A stretch of 7,936 nucleotides of DNA from DSOS01 sp035286585 (GTDB lineage Bacteria > Chloroflexota > Anaerolineae > Anaerolineales > UBA4823). A model generated the notes under the pieces. The model did not search any database, was not told the DNA's origin, and saw only the letters and a list, made by a program, of their open reading frames with translations. The stretch covers positions 1 through 7,936 of the forward strand of contig DATEDC010000110.1 in assembly GCA_035286585.1 (NCBI GenBank). The letters are read 5' to 3'. Every line of letters starts with the position of its first letter. Position 1 is the first letter of the stretch. Positions 5,410 to 7,936 of the stretch are shown one piece after another. The position numbers were made by a program, and so were the translations under genes.

Positions 5410-7869
5410 ATGGACCTGGAGCTCGAAAACGCCTACCTGCGCCTGAGCCTCGACCCGCTGACCAGCGCCTGGAGCCTGAGCGCTCACGGGGCGCATCAAC
5501 CCTCGGTTCGTGATATTTCGCTGCGCCTGGATTATTGGCAGGGGCGTTTCCGCCGCCGCTCCCTGGAGGATTGGTCCTCGGGGGAGGTCACCGAGATCGA
5601 GACAGTCCCCTCGCCTCACGGCACGCTGCGCCAGCGCCACCTGCACCTGGGATCCGAGCCAGCGGACCTGCACTGCACGGTCACCTTTGCCCTGCCGGAA
5701 GGGCGCGCCATGCTGCTGTGGAAGGTACATCTCGAAAACCTGGGCGAGGAGCCCCTCGCTGTGGAGCGCATCGATCTTTTCCGCCTCGGGCCGGCAAAAG
5801 GGGATATCCAGTTCCCCGGCAACTCCCGAAGGACCAGACCATCCCCGCCTCAGGGCAGCAGCCTGGGTTTCTTCTCCAACGGCTGGCAGTCCTGGTCGTA
5901 TTGTGGGGCTTACCGGGCTGGCGACCGCTTCCGCAGCTCACGGCTGGGTCCATTCCGCGTCCCCGTGGAAGCCAACGCCGGCACCCCCCGCCCGCGGCGA
6001 GCCGGCCATTTTGCCAGCGATATGTTCGGGGTGCTGGGCGAGCGCGAGCTGCGCCTCGGCGTGCTGCTCGGTTTCCTCTCCCAGCGCCAGCACTTCGGCT
6101 CCCTGGAAGCCCGCCTGCACGCCTCCCAGCCAGCGCTCAACCTGTGGGCGAACGGCGATAGGGCGCTGCTGCTCCCCGGCGCCAGCCTGTCCACGGATTG
6201 GGCCTGCCTGACCTTTATCCATCTCGATGACAGCCTTCCTCTCGGTTCTTATCTGAACGCCGTGGCGCGCGAGCACGGTCTGGACCCCACCCAGGCGGGC
6301 CAGGCGGCTGCAAAGGAAATCCCCACCGGCTGGTGCTCCTGGTACTATTTTTCTACCGCTCAAATCAAGGGCACCGTGACCGCCAGGGACGTTCAAGACA
6401 ACCTCCAGGCGATCCTCAGCCAGCAGTCCGATCTGCCGCTCAGGGTGGTGCAGATCGATGATGGCTTCGAGACCCGGGTGGGAGACTGGGCCCATTTCAC
6501 CCCGGGTTTTCCCCAGGGTGTGGCGCCGCTCGCCAGGGAGATCCAGGCCCAGGGATTTACGGCTGGGCTGTGGCTGGCGCCTTTCATCGTCAACCCGCGT
6601 TCGAGACTGGCGAAAACCCACCCCGATTGGCTGCTGCGGGGGCGCTTCAACCGTCCACTCAACGCCGGTTACCTGTGGAACACTTTCACCACCGCCCTGG
6701 ATCTGACCCATCCCGAGGCCCTGGCATACGCCGGCGAGGTGGTTGAGACCGCGGTCCACACGTGGGGCTTTCCATACCTGAAGCTGGATTTTCTCTACGC
6801 AGCCGCCCTGCCGGGGAGATATCGCGATCCGACCCGCACCCGCGCCCAGGTGCTGCGCCTCGGCCTGGAAGCGCTGCGCAGCGCCGCCGGCGACGAAGCC
6901 TATCTGCTGGGCTGCGGCTGCCCGCTCGGCTCTGCGATCGGGTTGGTCGATGCGATGCGCATCAGCGCGGATACAAGTCAGGATTGGTATGCCAATTACA
7001 ACCGCATCGAGTTTCTCTTCAAAGAAGAAGCCAGCTTCCCCTCCGCCCGCAATGCCTTACACAACACGCTGACCCGCCTCCCACTCCACCGCCGCTGGTG
7101 GACGAACGACCCCGACTGCCTGCTGTTAGGCAAATCCACCCGCCTGACCCTGGCGGAGGTGCACAGCATAGCCACCGCCATCGCTTTGAGCGGGGGTTCC
7201 TTGCTGCTCTCGGATCATCTCCCCGCCCTGCCCGCAGAGCGCCTGCACATCGCCAGGGTGCTGCTGCCGCTGATTGGCAAGGCCTCTTATGTCCCCGACT
7301 GGTTCGACGCTACTTCGCCTCGCCGGATGCGCCTGGATTTGAACAACAGCAGCGGGAAATGGCACCTGCTGGCGCTCTTCAACTGGGAGGACCACCCCCA
7401 GGATGTAAACCTCTCCCTGGTCGAATTCGGCATCGATCCTGGGAATATCTCTCCTGGTCTGTACTACGCGCGGCCGTTTTGGGGGCCTGAGAGCGCCTAC
7501 ATACCCCCTGGATTCGCAGAGGCGCTGCCCATGCCGGATGGAAAACTGGAGCTGAAAGCCATCCCAGCCCATGGTGTGGCATTGCTCGCCGTGCGCCGCA
7601 TCTCTCCCGGCGCGCCGGCTTACCTGGGGAGCGATCTGCACATTTCTCAGGGCCTGGAGGTCTCCGCCTGGGAGCCAGTTGGGAATACACTCAGCCTGGA
7701 GTTGCAGCGGCCCGGTCGCGCCCAGGGCCACCTGGAGCTCAGCCTCCCGGAGCCGCCTCAAAATGCGCACCTGAACCAGCAGCCCCTGGCCTGGAAAGCG
7801 CATCACGAGCACATTTACACCTTTGCCGTGGATTTCTACCAGACCGCCCAGTTGAGCATTGAATGGTGA
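5410..7869 (+). CDS. Alpha-galactosidase, glycoside hydrolase family 36
   Basis: This 819-residue enzyme belongs to clan GH-D, family GH36, which hydrolyses terminal alpha-galactosides (melibiose, raffinose-type sugars) with retention of configuration and without a cofactor. The N-terminal beta-sandwich domain (about 1-290) includes SNGWQSWSY (155-164 region). The TIM barrel begins near GWCSWYYF (307-314), followed by QIDDGFE (348-354). The nucleophile is D460 in YLKLDF, and the acid/base is D521 in RISADTSQDW. Their spacing of 61 matches the 60 of the Thermotoga enzyme (D327/D387). GCGCPLG (501-507) and NDPDCLLLG (about 562-570) are further GH36 signatures. The C-terminal beta region runs to 819, longer than the compact 552-residue Thermotoga type. 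No signal peptide is visible, so it should act in the cytoplasm on imported oligosaccharides. The ATG is the first possible start after an in-frame TAA (5398-5400); GGATAAG (5395-5401) is a weak ribosome-binding site. Related specificities (alpha-N-acetylgalactosaminidase, galactosyl transfer) cannot be excluded. Confidence 0.93.
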   Translation: MDLELENAYLRLSLDPLTSAWSLSAHGAHQPSVRDISLRLDYWQGRFRRRSLEDWSSGEVTEIETVPSPHGTLRQRHLHLGSEPADLHCTVTFALPEGRAMLLWKVHLENLGEEPLAVERIDLFRLGPAKGDIQFPGNSRRTRPSPPQGSSLGFFSNGWQSWSYCGAYRAGDRFRSSRLGPFRVPVEANAGTPRPRRAGHFASDMFGVLGERELRLGVLLGFLSQRQHFGSLEARLHASQPALNLWANGDRALLLPGASLSTDWACLTFIHLDDSLPLGSYLNAVAREHGLDPTQAGQAAAKEIPTGWCSWYYFSTAQIKGTVTARDVQDNLQAILSQQSDLPLRVVQIDDGFETRVGDWAHFTPGFPQGVAPLAREIQAQGFTAGLWLAPFIVNPRSRLAKTHPDWLLRGRFNRPLNAGYLWNTFTTALDLTHPEALAYAGEVVETAVHTWGFPYLKLDFLYAAALPGRYRDPTRTRAQVLRLGLEALRSAAGDEAYLLGCGCPLGSAIGLVDAMRISADTSQDWYANYNRIEFLFKEEASFPSARNALHNTLTRLPLHRRWWTNDPDCLLLGKSTRLTLAEVHSIATAIALSGGSLLLSDHLPALPAERLHIARVLLPLIGKASYVPDWFDATSPRRMRLDLNNSSGKWHLLALFNWEDHPQDVNLSLVEFGIDPGNISPGLYYARPFWGPESAYIPPGFAEALPMPDGKLELKAIPAHGVALLAVRRISPGAPAYLGSDLHISQGLEVSAWEPVGNTLSLELQRPGRAQGHLELSLPEPPQNAHLNQQPLAWKAHHEHIYTFAVDFYQTAQLSIEW

Positions 7870-7936
7870 ATCAAACGCTCTGAAAGTTTGCTCGTCCCGA
7901 CCGACGATCCTGCCTAGTGCGGGGGCCAGTGGCGAG

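Noticed and set aside
5938..6759. Long minus-strand ORF inside the GH36 gene
   Set aside because: Long antisense frames are expected in GC-rich coding DNA. The sense strand has clear GH36 motifs throughout.
7872..7890. CAAAC/GTTTG inverted repeat after the GH36 stop, as a terminator
   Set aside because: Only a 5-bp stem with a 9-base loop, low GC and no T-tract.

Overview
The window is a stretch of GC-rich bacterial chromosome. Gene content and protein style suggest a Chloroflexota bacterium of the Anaerolineae type. This is an inference, because no rRNA or other phylogenetic marker is present. All five genes I would call lie on the + strand; four are strongly supported and one is doubtful.

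Region 1 (about 1-4460) is a compact four-gene operon: a SAM hydrolase (DUF62, SAM hydroxide adenosyltransferase; 144-944), a fused double ABC ATPase (941-2566), a large membrane protein that fits an ECF-transporter S (substrate-binding) component (2595-3530), and the ECF transmembrane coupling protein EcfT (3600-4460). The ATPase start codon TTG is nested in the hydrolase stop (TTGA), so the two are probably translationally coupled. A perfect 12-bp hairpin separates the S and T genes. Together these encode a complete, dedicated (group I) ECF importer with its own SAM-cleaving enzyme. The best reading is an uptake or salvage system for a SAM-, methionine- or adenosine-related compound, or a transporter whose output is tied to SAM level. 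The substrate cannot be read from the sequence.

Region 2 (about 4461-5409) is a gene-poor, more AT-rich strip. It holds an extended -10 promoter candidate, a 13-bp inverted repeat starting at the expected transcription start, a doubtful 153-codon membrane-anchored ORF (4883-5344), and a TTTGAGC-N9-GCTCAAA inverted repeat just before the next gene. A short stretch before it (4461-4740) shows nothing identifiable.

Region 3 (5410-7869) is a complete GH36-type alpha-galactosidase, apparently cytoplasmic and probably transcribed separately from the transporter operon. It would release galactose from imported alpha-galactosides. The last 67 bases hold no recognisable feature.
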